A stretch of 64,000 nucleotides of DNA from Amycolatopsis arida. Lineage in GTDB: Bacteria > Actinomycetota > Actinomycetes > Mycobacteriales > Pseudonocardiaceae. This document shows positions 15,870-24,162 of the stretch, piece by piece. The translations under genes and the position numbers were made by a program. The stretch spans positions 687,731-751,730 of the forward strand of contig NZ_FOWW01000001.1 in NCBI RefSeq assembly GCF_900115565.1, written 5' to 3'. Below the pieces are notes generated by a model. The model saw nothing but the letters and a program-made list of their open reading frames with translations, was not told the DNA's origin and made no database searches. Every line of letters begins with the position of its first letter. Position 1 is the first letter of the stretch.

Positions 15870-17999
15870 GTGCCGGCGAGCCAGGAGCACGACCAGCAGG
15901 TGGCCAACGGCGGGGCGGTGCCGGCCACACCGCGAAACCGGGTGAACCCGGTCGTCTTCTTCGGATCGTCGGTCTGCATCCTGGCGGTGTCGATCTGGGC
16001 GATCGTCACCCCGACGCGGGCACAGGACGCGATCGGCACCGTCGTCGGGTGGATCTCCGAGGGCTTCGGCTGGTACTACTTCCTCGCCGCCACGCTGTTT
16101 CTGGTCTTCGTGGTGTTCATCGCGCTGTCCCGGTACGGCAAGGTGAAGCTCGGGCCGCAACACTCCACACCGGACTACAGCCTGTTCGCGTGGGGCGCGA
16201 TGCTGTTCGCCGCGGGCATCGGGATCGACCTGATGTTCTTCTCGGTGGCCGAGCCGGTGACGCAGTACCTCGACCCGCCGATCGGCGACCCGCGGACCAT
16301 CGAGGCGGCCCGGCAGGCTCTGGTGTGGACACTGTTCCACTACGGCATCACCGGGTGGGCGATGTACGCGCTGATGGGCATGGTCCTCGGCTACTTCGCC
16401 TACCGGTACAACCTTCCGCTCACCATCCGGTCGGCGCTGTACCCGATCATCGGCAGGCGCATCCACGGCCCGATCGGGCACGGCGTGGACATCGCCGCCG
16501 TGCTGGGCACGATCTTCGGCATCGCGACGTCGCTCGGCATCGGCGTGGTGCAGCTCAACTACGGGCTGTACTTCCTGTTCGGCATCCCGCAGGGCACCGC
16601 GGCGCAGATCGGGCTGGTGGCGCTGGCGGTGTTCATGGCGACGATCTCCGCGGTCGCCGGTGTCGACAAGGGCATCCGGCGGCTGTCCGAGCTGAACGTG
16701 GTGCTGGCGATCGGGCTGATGCTGTTCATCCTGTTCAGCGACGACCCGATCTTCCTGTTGAACGCGATCGTGATGAACATCGGCGACTACGTCAGCAGCT
16801 TCGCCGAGCTGACGATGAACACGTTCGCCTACGACCGGCCAACCGAATGGCTGAACTCGTGGACGCTGTTCTTCTGGGCGTGGTGGATCGCGTGGGCGCC
16901 GTTCGTCGGGCTGTTCCTGGCGCGGATCTCCCGCGGGCGGACCATCCGCCAGTTCGTGGCCGCGACGCTGGTGATCCCGTTCCTGTTCACCCTGACCTGG
17001 CTGGCGATCTTCGGCAACAGCGCGCTGCGGGTGGTGCGCGGCGGCAACACCGAGTTCGGGCAAACCGCGATGGACCAGCCCGAGCAGGCGTTCTACTCGC
17101 TGCTCACGCAGTACCCGGGGGTGACCCTGCTGGCCGGGTTGGCGACGTTCGTGGGGCTGCTGTTCTACGTCACGTCGGCCGACTCGGGCGCGCTGGTGAT
17201 GGGCAACTTCACGTCGTACCTGGCCTCGCCCACCACCGACGCGCAGCGGTGGGTGCGCATCTTCTGGTCGGCGGCGATCGGGCTGCTCACTCTGGCGATG
17301 CTCATCGTGGGTGGTGTGCCGACCCTGCAGAACGCGACGATCATCATGGGGTTGCCGTTCTCGTTCGTGATGTTCCTGGTGATGTGGGGGCTGTACCGGG
17401 CGCTGCGGGTGGAGCGGTTCCGGGAGGACAGCTTCCGCACCACGCTGCCGTCGTCGCTGTCGGAGCGCACGACCGCGGAGGGGCGGGGGGTGCACCGGTC
17501 GTGGCGGCAGCGGTTGGCGCGGGCGATGAGCTACCCGGGCAAGCGGGCGGCGAACCGGTTCGTCGAGGAGGTCGCCCGGCCGGCGTTCCACGAGGTGGCC
17601 GAGGAGCTGCGGGCGCGCGGCGCGGAGGCGTCGCTGAGCGAGGACGTGGTGGCCGAGGTCGGGTTGCCGCAGCTGGACCTGCGACTGCCGCTGGGTGAGC
17701 AGGAGGAGTTCCGGTACCGGATCTGGCCGTCCGAGGCGATCACGCCGTCGTTCGCCACCGGATCGGTGAGCGCCGAGGACACCTATTTCCGGTACGAGGT
17801 CTACCTCAGCGAGGGCGGGCAGGGCTACGACGTGCTGGGCTACAGCAAGGACCAGCTGATCGGGGACATCCTCGACCAGTACGAGCGGCACCTGGAGTTC
17901 CTCCGCCTGCACCGGGAGACCGGCAACGGCAGCGGCGTCCCGGTGACCCCGGCCGCCCCGCCCTCCCCCGTCGACACGGCCCCGACGAGCCAGGACTGA
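15870..17999 (+). CDS. BCCT-family (BetT-like) osmolyte/choline transporter
   Basis: 709 residues: twelve membrane segments in about 1-530 and a long cytoplasmic C-terminal domain (about 540-700). Family signatures are GIGIDLMFFSVAEP and the conserved SWTLFFWAWWIAWAPFVGLF segment (BCCT signature), the latter followed by ISRGRTIRQF. The extended C-terminal domain, ending VLGYSKDQLIGDILDQYERH, is typical of BetT-type choline carriers, in which it acts as an osmosensor. Uptake is sodium- or proton-coupled. The GTG at 15870 has AAGGGG 8 nt upstream; a GTG at 15861 overlaps that Shine-Dalgarno and is less likely. No betaine dehydrogenase genes lie nearby. Confidence 0.9.
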   Translation: MPASQEHDQQVANGGAVPATPRNRVNPVVFFGSSVCILAVSIWAIVTPTRAQDAIGTVVGWISEGFGWYYFLAATLFLVFVVFIALSRYGKVKLGPQHSTPDYSLFAWGAMLFAAGIGIDLMFFSVAEPVTQYLDPPIGDPRTIEAARQALVWTLFHYGITGWAMYALMGMVLGYFAYRYNLPLTIRSALYPIIGRRIHGPIGHGVDIAAVLGTIFGIATSLGIGVVQLNYGLYFLFGIPQGTAAQIGLVALAVFMATISAVAGVDKGIRRLSELNVVLAIGLMLFILFSDDPIFLLNAIVMNIGDYVSSFAELTMNTFAYDRPTEWLNSWTLFFWAWWIAWAPFVGLFLARISRGRTIRQFVAATLVIPFLFTLTWLAIFGNSALRVVRGGNTEFGQTAMDQPEQAFYSLLTQYPGVTLLAGLATFVGLLFYVTSADSGALVMGNFTSYLASPTTDAQRWVRIFWSAAIGLLTLAMLIVGGVPTLQNATIIMGLPFSFVMFLVMWGLYRALRVERFREDSFRTTLPSSLSERTTAEGRGVHRSWRQRLARAMSYPGKRAANRFVEEVARPAFHEVAEELRARGAEASLSEDVVAEVGLPQLDLRLPLGEQEEFRYRIWPSEAITPSFATGSVSAEDTYFRYEVYLSEGGQGYDVLGYSKDQLIGDILDQYERHLEFLRLHRETGNGSGVPVTPAAPPSPVDTAPTSQD

Positions 18000-18045
18000 G
18001 CGGGCCCTGCCCAGGTCGCCGGCTCCGAGAACGGGGACGGACCTC

Positions 18046-18080
18046 GACGCCGGCTGGACCGTTCACGTCCAGCCGGCGTC
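18046..18080. terminator. Strong hairpin between BCCT and DUF4926-like genes
   Basis: Perfect 14-bp stem (GACGCCGGCTGGAC / GTCCAGCCGGCGTC) with a 7-nt loop. It lies between convergent genes and probably ends both transcripts. Confidence 0.85.
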
Positions 18081-18113
18081 ATGGGCCGTCTTCACGAAAC
18101 ACGTGGCGTGGCG

Positions 18114-18323
18114 TCAGGAGGAGCTCTCCGGTTCAGCCGAGATGATCTCGTGCTCGTTCACCACGATCTGGGCGAGCGTGACACCGGAGGCGTCCGAGAT
18201 CTCCATCTCGTATGCCCCATCGGAGTAGGACTCGATGAGGAACCCCACCGATCCCCGCGGGGCACCCTCGTCGGCTTACCGATCCACGACCAGCTCGACC
18301 CGACTGTAGAGCTCCAACGACAT
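18114..18323 (-). pseudogene. DUF4926-like small protein gene with nonsense codon
   Basis: From the ATG at 18321-18323 (GAGGTGG upstream) the frame reads MSLELYSRVELVVDR, then TAA (18276-18278), then ADEGAPRGSVGFLIESYSDG and EMEISDASGVTLAQIVV to a TGA at 18114. The part after the stop is exactly what follows in DUF4926 proteins (about 70 residues), so one in-frame stop at codon 16 interrupts an otherwise intact gene. Truncation, readthrough or a base error are all possible. Confidence 0.7.
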
Positions 18324-18370
18324 CCACCTCTTCTCACTCGCCGGCGGCCTACCACTTGACGTCCACGGGC

Positions 18371-18853
18371 TTACCTGCGGGCTGCCAGGTCGGCGAACCG
18401 CCGCAGGTAGAGCGGCCAGCCTTCATCAGCGGCCACACCGTCGCGCTCGCTCTGCCACCCGTCACCGTGGCGGTCGAGGTGTCGGTGCTCCAGCTCGACC
18501 CGGGTCCGGTCCGACCCCACTGTCATGAAGCGCACCTCGACCTCGCTGCACCGGTCGGGGTCGGTCTCGATCTGCCAGTGGGGTGTGATGTCCCAGCTGA
18601 TCACGAACCGGTGCGGTGGCTCGAACGTGAGCACCCGTGCCCAGCGACACACCGATCCGTCCTCGCCGCGGTCGTAGACGGCGCCGCCGACGCGGGTCTC
18701 GAAGACGGTCTCGGTGATCGGCACCGTCAGCATGTTGTGCTCGCGTGGCTTGATCCGGTCGAACTGTTCGGTGAAGACGGCGAAGGCTCGCTCGATCGGA
18801 ACGGCGACCTCGATCTCGTGCCGTACGGATGCCCCGGTGGATGTGGTCGTCAT
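18371..18853 (-). CDS. SRPBCC (AHSA1/activator of Hsp90-like) protein
   Basis: 160 residues with the START-like fold pattern of AHSA1 proteins: an opening strand VRHEIEVAVPIERAFAVFTE, the core VGGAVYDRGEDGSVCRWARVLTFEPPHRFVISW and a C-terminal helix DEGWPLYLRRFADLA. Members bind small hydrophobic ligands in a cavity. The gene is 3 bp downstream of an ArsR gene, a very common actinobacterial pair in which the ArsR protein controls both. Biological role unknown. Confidence 0.85.
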   Translation of the reverse strand: MTTTSTGASVRHEIEVAVPIERAFAVFTEQFDRIKPREHNMLTVPITETVFETRVGGAVYDRGEDGSVCRWARVLTFEPPHRFVISWDITPHWQIETDPDRCSEVEVRFMTVGSDRTRVELEHRHLDRHGDGWQSERDGVAADEGWPLYLRRFADLAARR

Positions 18854-18856
18854 GTG

Positions 18857-19168
18857 CTACTCCGTTTCCTGTTCCGCGATCTGCTTGAAGTTGGCCAGAG
18901 CCTTGCCCCAGAACCCGTCCAGCTCCTCGCGCAGTGCTGCCAGGCCTTCGGGGTCGACCTGGTAGACGCGCCGGGTGCCCTCCGACCGGACCCGCACCAG
19001 GCGCGCCTGCTTGAGCACCCGCAGGTGCTGGGAGACCGCCGGCCTGCTGATCGGCAGACCGTCCGCGATCTCGGTCACCGATTGGGGCCGCTCGGCGAGG
19101 AGCTCGAAGATGCGCCGCCGGCTCGGGTCGCCGAGCGCGGCCCACGCATCGACAGCGTAAGTGGACAC
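18857..19168 (-). CDS. ArsR-family repressor
   Basis: 103 residues, a single winged helix: LGDPSRRRIFELLAERPQSVTEIADGLPISRPAVSQHLRVLKQA gives the canonical helix-turn-helix. No cysteine metal-binding motif is present, so it belongs to the non-metal subset paired with SRPBCC proteins. It is probably autoregulated through the palindrome at 19173-19188, 5 bp before its start. Confidence 0.9.
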   Translation of the reverse strand: MSTYAVDAWAALGDPSRRRIFELLAERPQSVTEIADGLPISRPAVSQHLRVLKQARLVRVRSEGTRRVYQVDPEGLAALREELDGFWGKALANFKQIAEQETE

Positions 19169-19172
19169 GAAC

Positions 19173-19188
19173 GTAAGCTACCGCTTAC
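19173..19188. promoter_or_regulatory. GTAAGC-N4-GCTTAC operator
   Basis: Perfect 6-bp arms with a 4-bp centre, immediately upstream of the ArsR start. Position and form fit an autoregulatory ArsR operator. Confidence 0.7.
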
Positions 19189-19264
19189 CAGCGATACGGG
19201 TCAAGGTCAGCGCCCGTCACGGGTCTGCCGAATCAGTACGAGAGACCGAGCCGGACCCTGAGTG

Positions 19265-19307
19265 AGGCCACGGATGTTCGTGTGAACATGCTCATCCGCC
19301 GTGGCCT
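19265..19307. terminator. Second hairpin downstream of the endopeptidase gene
   Basis: AGGCCACGG (19265-19273) pairs with CCGTGGCCT (19299-19307) over a 25-nt loop that also contains ATG/CAT pairing. Lies between the endopeptidase stop and the ArsR promoter. Confidence 0.4.
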
Positions 19308-19350
19308 GGGGGCAGCTCGTGGCCGCCCGAGGCGCTCGCCGGACGACGGC

Positions 19351-19387
19351 GCGCGGCGGGCCGCCGAGGGGCAGCGGCCCGCCGCGC
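19351..19387 (-). terminator. Terminator of the murein endopeptidase gene
   Basis: Perfect 12-bp stem GCGCGGCGGGCC / GGCCCGCCGCGC with a 13-nt loop, 15 bp after the minus-strand stop codon at 19402. Confidence 0.75.
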
Positions 19388-19401
19388 GGCAGAACAAGGG
19401 A

Positions 19402-20364
19402 TCAGCAGCGGTAGAGCGAGTTGGGGTGCACCGCCTCGCAGTAGCGGACGTGCAGGTGGTTGTCGTGGTTGGCCCACTCCGAGGTGAGGCCCTCGCGGAT
19501 CAGCTCGGGGTCGTTGAAGAAGATCAGCTTGACGTGCCCCGGCGCGCTGGCCCGGATGTCCCGCACCAGCTTCCGCGTCGCCGCACGGTCGTAGGTGGAC
19601 GAGCGCCAGGTGATCCGGCCCGCGGAGCACTGCTGGCCGTCCGAGCGGATCGGCCACAGGTCGACGTCCATCCCGACCTGGTGGCTGGAGTGCCCGTTGA
19701 GCGAGCCGCCGTGCTCCTTGGAGAGGTCGCCGAGCGGCACGGCGCCCTTGCCCGCGCCGGCGAACCGGCGGACGGCCTCCTCCAGCTGCCCGGCGGTCGC
19801 GCCGGTGCCCCAGTTGACCCTGCCGTTGTTGTCCGGGTCCTTGTCGCAGATGCCGGACATGCTCGGATAGTCGTAGTGCCACAGCAGGTTGCGCCAGGTG
19901 ACCGGGCCGGCGATCCCGTCGGCGGCGATGCCCCCATGCCGCTGGAAGGTGGTCACCGCGGTGCGGGTGGCGGCGTCGAACGAGCCGGACACCGACAGCC
20001 CGGCACCGTTCTTCTGGTTGAGCTGCACCTGCAGCGCGCGCACCGCGTCGCCCTGGTCGCCCTGCCGCACGGTGACCGCCAGCGCGCCCCAGGTGTTCGG
20101 CCCGACGATGCCGTCCACCCCGAGCCCCTTCGCCGACTGGAAGCCCCGCACGGCCGTGTCGGTGCTCGCGCCGAACACCCCGTCGGTGGGCGGACCCTGC
20201 CGGTGATGGCGCAGCAGGTACTGCACGGCCAGGACGTCGACCCCACGGTTGCCCTTGCTCTGCGTGGGGAAGAACGCCCCGGGAAAGGCGGAGGCCGAGC
20301 CGGGCAGCAGCACGGTGCCGGCGAGCACCACGACGGCCACGGCCAGCCGGAAGAGGGCATTCAT
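19402..20364 (-). CDS. Secreted peptidoglycan-binding M74-like murein endopeptidase
   Basis: 320 residues. A signal peptide (about 1-26, cleavage after SASA) is followed by two PG_binding_1 repeats (about 35-95, with LLRHHRQGPPTDGVFG and VDGIVGPNTWGAL; and about 100-165, with ADGIAGPVTWRNLL). The C-terminal part carries the MepA/M74 zinc signature: HSSHQVGMDVDLWP and NHDNHLHVRYC, the latter holding the H-x-H ligands. It should cleave peptide cross-links in the cell wall. Cysteines in the last domain suggest disulfides. Two hairpins follow the gene. A palindrome GTGAG-N7-CTCAC lies upstream. Confidence 0.88.
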   Translation of the reverse strand: MNALFRLAVAVVVLAGTVLLPGSASAFPGAFFPTQSKGNRGVDVLAVQYLLRHHRQGPPTDGVFGASTDTAVRGFQSAKGLGVDGIVGPNTWGALAVTVRQGDQGDAVRALQVQLNQKNGAGLSVSGSFDAATRTAVTTFQRHGGIAADGIAGPVTWRNLLWHYDYPSMSGICDKDPDNNGRVNWGTGATAGQLEEAVRRFAGAGKGAVPLGDLSKEHGGSLNGHSSHQVGMDVDLWPIRSDGQQCSAGRITWRSSTYDRAATRKLVRDIRASAPGHVKLIFFNDPELIREGLTSEWANHDNHLHVRYCEAVHPNSLYRC

Positions 20365-20386
20365 TGACAGATCCTCTCGACATCAG

Positions 20387-20403
20387 GTGAGAAACGTACT
20401 CAC
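20387..20403. promoter_or_regulatory. GTGAG-N7-CTCAC palindrome upstream of the endopeptidase
   Basis: Inverted repeat 22 bp before the endopeptidase start on the minus strand; candidate operator with unknown protein. Confidence 0.35.
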
Positions 20404-20531
20404 TGGGCGACTGTAGAACGGCCCCCGGCGACGACCTACGACTGAAAAAAAGCTGCCACAGAGCCACGCCGGAACCGGGTGAGGCGACGTTCCCTCGGCT
20501 GAACAGGGATGCCCTGGAGGCGCTGCCGATC

Positions 20532-20546
20532 TACGATCCGTGCGTG
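20532..20546 (+). promoter_or_regulatory. Leaderless promoter of the DNA ligase gene
   Basis: TACGAT (20532-20537) is a good -10 hexamer placed 6 nt before the GTG start, and no Shine-Dalgarno exists; the spacing predicts transcription starting at the GTG. Confidence 0.5.
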
Positions 20547-21791
20547 GAGCTTCCCGTCCGGCCGCCGGTCAAGCCGATGCTGGCCAAGTCCGTCCGCGAG
20601 ATCCCGCGCGGGCCGGGACTGGTGTACGAGCCGAAGTGGGACGGCTTCCGGTGCGTCGTGTTCCGGGACGGCGACGAGGTGGAGCTCGGCTCGCGCAACG
20701 ACCGACCGCTGACCCGGTACTTCCCCGAGCTGGTCGAGCTGATCCGGCAGGAGCTGCCGACGCGGTGCGTGGTCGACGGCGAGATCGTCATCGTCACCGG
20801 CAGCGGCCTCGACTTCGACGCGCTGCAGAACCGGCTGCACCCGGCGGCGTCGCGGGTACGGCTGCTGGCCGAGCGCACGCCGGCCAGCTTCGTGGCGTTC
20901 GACCTGCTCGCACTGGACGACCGCGACCTCACCGAGGAGCCGTTCGCCCGGCGGCGGGAGCTGCTGGAGGGGCTGCTCGACCGCGACCTCGCCCGCATCC
21001 ACCTCACCCCGCTCACCGACGACCCGGACCGCGCGCAGGACTGGTTCACCCGGTTCGAGGGCGCGGGGTTCGACGGGGTGATGGCCAAGCGCGCCGACCT
21101 GCCCTACGAGCAGGACCGGCGGGTGATGTGGAAGGTCAAGCACGAGCGCACCGCCGACTGCGTGGTGGCCGGGTTCCGCTGGCACAAGGACGGCCAGGGC
21201 GTGGGGTCGCTGCTGCTCGGCCTCTACGACGAGAACGGCACGCTGCACCACGTCGGGGTCGCCAGCAGCTTCACCGCCGCCCGTCGGCGCGAGCTGGTCG
21301 ACGAGCTGGCGCCACTGCGGGAGAACGCGCTCGAGCACCACCCCTGGCGGGACTGGGCGCGGGCCCAGACCGAGGCGAGCGCCGCGGGCGGGCGGATGCC
21401 GGGCGGGGTGAGTCGGTGGACCGGGCAGAAGGACCTGTCGTGGGAGCCGCTGCGGCCGGAGCTGGTCGCCGAGGTGCGCTACGAGCACGTGCAGGCCGGC
21501 CGGTTCCGGCACGGCAGCCGGCTCGCCCGGTTCCGGCCGGACCGCCGGCCCGAGTCGTGCACGTACGCGCAGTTGGAGGAAGTCCCCCCGGCCGAGCTGG
21601 CCGCGTTCTTCACCGCCGCGCGACGACCACCGAGCATCGACCGAGCACCCGCGAGGGAGGAGCCAGCCGCGCGACGACCGCCGAGCATCGACCGAGCGCC
21701 CGCGAGGGAGGAGCGCAGGCGGGAAGAGTGCGGCCATGGACACGGGCGGGAGGAGTGCGGCGACGACGGCAGAGAGGTGCGAGGCGGATGA
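20544..21791 (+). CDS. ligC: ATP-dependent DNA ligase, LigC type
   Basis: 415 residues. The nucleotidyltransferase domain (about 1-210) has the adenylation lysine in EPKWDGFR, plus LGSRNDRPLTRYFPE, VVDGEIVI, FVAFDLLA, FDGVMAKRADLPYE and WKVKHE. The OB-fold domain follows to about residue 360, ending FRPDRRPESCTYAQLEE. Ligases of this type seal nicks in excision repair and are usually encoded with a Prim-Pol, as here: the stop overlaps the next ATG by 4 bp. The last about 55 residues are unusual, containing two copies of a 17-residue unit (RRPPSIDRAPAREE core) and a charged tail, and are unlikely to be part of the fold. Confidence 0.92.
   Translation: MELPVRPPVKPMLAKSVREIPRGPGLVYEPKWDGFRCVVFRDGDEVELGSRNDRPLTRYFPELVELIRQELPTRCVVDGEIVIVTGSGLDFDALQNRLHPAASRVRLLAERTPASFVAFDLLALDDRDLTEEPFARRRELLEGLLDRDLARIHLTPLTDDPDRAQDWFTRFEGAGFDGVMAKRADLPYEQDRRVMWKVKHERTADCVVAGFRWHKDGQGVGSLLLGLYDENGTLHHVGVASSFTAARRRELVDELAPLRENALEHHPWRDWARAQTEASAAGGRMPGGVSRWTGQKDLSWEPLRPELVAEVRYEHVQAGRFRHGSRLARFRPDRRPESCTYAQLEEVPPAELAAFFTAARRPPSIDRAPAREEPAARRPPSIDRAPAREERRREECGHGHGREECGDDGREVRGG
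21615..21716 (+). repeat. Two 51-bp direct repeats in the ligase C-terminal tail
   Basis: Units 21615-21665 and 21666-21716 differ at only a few positions and keep the frame (17 codons). Both contain CGAGCATCGACCGAGC and GCGAGGGAGGAG. Confidence 0.85.
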
Positions 21792-22801
21792 GCGACGCGA
21801 TCACGCTCGACATCGGGGGCACCGAGGTGACGGTGACGTCGCCGGACAAGGTGTACTTCCCCGAGCGTGGCGAGACCAAGCTCGACCTGGTGCGCTACTA
21901 CCAGGCCGTCGCCGAGCCGCTGCTGACGACGATGCGCGGGCGCCCGCTGATGCTGGAGCGTTACCCGAACGGCGCGGGCGGCAAGTCGTGGTTCCAGAAG
22001 CGGGTGCCGAAGGCGGTGCCGCCGTGGCTGCGGACCACGGTGGTGGCCACGCCCAACGGCACCACGAGCGACGCGCTGGTGGCGGCGGACCTGGCGCACG
22101 TGCTCTGGGCGGTGAACCTCGGCTGCCTCGGCTTCCACGTGTGGCCGTTCCACGCCGACACCCCCGAGGTGACCGACGAGCTGCGGGTGGACCTCGACCC
22201 GTCGCCGGGCGTGACGTTCGACCAGGTGCGCCAGGCGGCGGTGCTGGCGAAGGAGCTGCTGGACGAGCTCGGCATCGCGGCGTACGTGAAGACCACCGGG
22301 TCGCGCGGGCTGCACGTGTACGTGCGGTTGGAGCCGCGGTGGGACAGCTACCAGGTGCGGGCCGCGGCGGTGGCGCTCGCCCGGCTGCTCGAGCGGCGGC
22401 ATCCGGACCTGATCACGGCGGCGTGGTGGAAGGAGGAGCGCGGCGCGCGGGTGTTCGTGGACTACAACCAGAACGCGCCGCACCGCACGGTGTTCGGCGC
22501 GTGGTGCGTACGGCCGCGGGTGGGTGGGCAGGTGTCCGCCCCGATCGGCTGGGACGAGCTGGCCGACGTCGATCCGGCCGAGCTGACCCTCGCGACGGTG
22601 CCCGTCCGGCTGGCCGAGCGGGGCGACCCGTGGGCGGCGATGGCCGAGCGGCCGCAGTCGATCGAGCCGCTGCTGGAGCAGTCGGGGCGGGACATGGCCG
22701 CCGGGTTGATGGACGCGCCGTGGCCGCCGGTGTACCCGAAGCAGCCGAACGAGCCACCGCGGGTGGCGCCCAGCCGCGCCCGACAGGACACCGCCGGGTA
22801 G
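21788..22801 (+). CDS. LigD-type polymerase (Prim-Pol) domain protein
   Basis: 337 residues comprising a stand-alone archaeo-eukaryotic-primase-like polymerase domain of the LigD PolDom/Prim-Pol family. The metal-binding DLDPSPG and the TTGSRGLHVYV loop are intact, as are WPFHAD near the 5'-phosphate pocket and the FVDYNQNAPHRT segment. Stand-alone versions coupled to LigC in actinobacteria fill short gaps with NTPs or dNTPs in excision repair; the ATGA overlap with ligC supports that partnership. No Ku gene is nearby, so a role in end joining is less likely. Confidence 0.92.
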   Translation: MSDAITLDIGGTEVTVTSPDKVYFPERGETKLDLVRYYQAVAEPLLTTMRGRPLMLERYPNGAGGKSWFQKRVPKAVPPWLRTTVVATPNGTTSDALVAADLAHVLWAVNLGCLGFHVWPFHADTPEVTDELRVDLDPSPGVTFDQVRQAAVLAKELLDELGIAAYVKTTGSRGLHVYVRLEPRWDSYQVRAAAVALARLLERRHPDLITAAWWKEERGARVFVDYNQNAPHRTVFGAWCVRPRVGGQVSAPIGWDELADVDPAELTLATVPVRLAERGDPWAAMAERPQSIEPLLEQSGRDMAAGLMDAPWPPVYPKQPNEPPRVAPSRARQDTAG

Positions 22802-22806
22802 GGCGC

Positions 22807-24045
22807 TCAGGTGCGGCTCGGAGCCCGCTCCGGAAGGTGGTGCCGGGGCGTCCGGTCGTGCCGGGGCAGCAGGAGCGGGGTCGCCAGGAGGAGGAGACCG
22901 GCCAGCGCGATCGCGGCGCGGGCACCGGTGAGCGCGGCCAGCAGGCCCCACAGGGCGATCAGCGCCGCGCAGACGGCCTTGCTGGTGATCGACCACGCGG
23001 AGAGGATGCGGGCGACCCGGTCGGCCGGGACCTGGTCGAGCCGGTAGGTGGCCAGGACCGGGTTGAACACGCCCATGCAGGCGATCAGCCCGAGCTCGAC
23101 GACGATGACCAGCACCAGGCCAGCGGTCCCCGGCTGGACGAGGGCCAACCCGACGGGCCAGCACGCGCGCAGCGCCCCGGCGGCGCGCAGGACGGCGTGC
23201 CGCCCGAACCGCGCGACGAGCCGGCGGGCCAGCCGGGCACCGGCGAGTCCACCGAGGCACGGCACGGCGAACGCGAGGCCGTACTCCCAGGGCGTGAACC
23301 CGAGGTGGCCGAGCATGAGCACGGCGAGCAGCGGGGCGGTCGCCAGGATCAGGCCGTTGACCAGGATCGTGTTGGCGAACAGCGGGCGCAGCCCCGGGTG
23401 GGTCAGGATGTGCCGCCACCCGTCGAACAACTCGCCGGCCCGCGGCTGCTTCGAGCGGGGTCGCGTGGGGCGCGGCTCCCGGCCGCCGATCGCGCGGAGG
23501 CCCGCCGCGGAGAGCAGGTAGCTGACCGCGTCGGCCAGCACGGTCGTCACCGGACCGAGCAGCCCGATCGCGGCCCCGCCGAGCGGTGGTCCGAGCGCGG
23601 TGGCGGTCCAGGTGGTGGTCTCGAACCGCGCGTTGGCGACGAGCAGTTCCTCCGGCCGCACCAGCGACTTCAGGTAGGCACCGCCAGCGGACTGGTGGGC
23701 GATGCCGGCCGCGGCGACGATCACCGACACGACCAGGAGCTGGGCGAAGCTCAGCCAGCCGAGCGCGAACGCGGCGGGGACGCTCAGCAGCGCCGCGCAC
23801 CGGGTGAGGTCCATGACCACCATCACCGGCCGCTTGCGGCGGAGGTCCAGCCAGGGGCCGAGCGGCACCGCCACCACCGCGCCCACCGCCAGCCCGGCGG
23901 CGGCCAGCAGGGACACCTCGGTGGGCCCGGCGTGCAGCACGAGGATCGCGATGAGCGGGAACGCGTCGAACGCGAGTCGCGTGCCGAACGCGCTCACCGC
24001 GTACGCCGCCCAGAGCCACCCGAACCTCCGCCCCAGTGAACCCAC
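22807..24045 (-). CDS. MFS transporter
   Basis: 412 residues with 10-12 membrane segments. LGPWLDLRRKRPVMVVMD is the MFS loop 2-3 motif (G-x-x-x-D-x-x-x-R-K/R) and RSKQPRAGELFDGWRHILTHPGLRPLF is the central loop typical of MFS_3 (enterobactin exporter-like) carriers. GTG at 24043-24045 was chosen: GGGAGG lies 8 nt upstream. Divergent from a LysR gene, which probably controls it. Substrate unknown. Its 3' end is 5 bp from the convergent Prim-Pol gene. Confidence 0.85.
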   Translation of the reverse strand: MGSLGRRFGWLWAAYAVSAFGTRLAFDAFPLIAILVLHAGPTEVSLLAAAGLAVGAVVAVPLGPWLDLRRKRPVMVVMDLTRCAALLSVPAAFALGWLSFAQLLVVSVIVAAAGIAHQSAGGAYLKSLVRPEELLVANARFETTTWTATALGPPLGGAAIGLLGPVTTVLADAVSYLLSAAGLRAIGGREPRPTRPRSKQPRAGELFDGWRHILTHPGLRPLFANTILVNGLILATAPLLAVLMLGHLGFTPWEYGLAFAVPCLGGLAGARLARRLVARFGRHAVLRAAGALRACWPVGLALVQPGTAGLVLVIVVELGLIACMGVFNPVLATYRLDQVPADRVARILSAWSITSKAVCAALIALWGLLAALTGARAAIALAGLLLLATPLLLPRHDRTPRHHLPERAPSRT

Positions 24046-24147
24046 CGCACCAACCTCCCCAGATCGACGGCGGAGATCCAACCCCGTCAGCGGCCCGGGA
24101 ATCAAACAACCGTTCGGTCGACGAGCCACAACCGCGCGTTGTGCGGC

Positions 24148-24162
24148 TAGGGTCGGGCCGTG
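24148..24162 (+). promoter_or_regulatory. Leaderless promoter of the LysR gene
   Basis: TAGGGT (24148-24153) lies 6 nt before the GTG start at 24160 with no Shine-Dalgarno, predicting a leaderless mRNA. Confidence 0.5.

Noticed and set aside
15291-17912. Long minus-strand open frame opposite the BCCT transporter
   Set aside because: Low-complexity, highly charged translation with no motif; the plus strand encodes a clear BCCT transporter.
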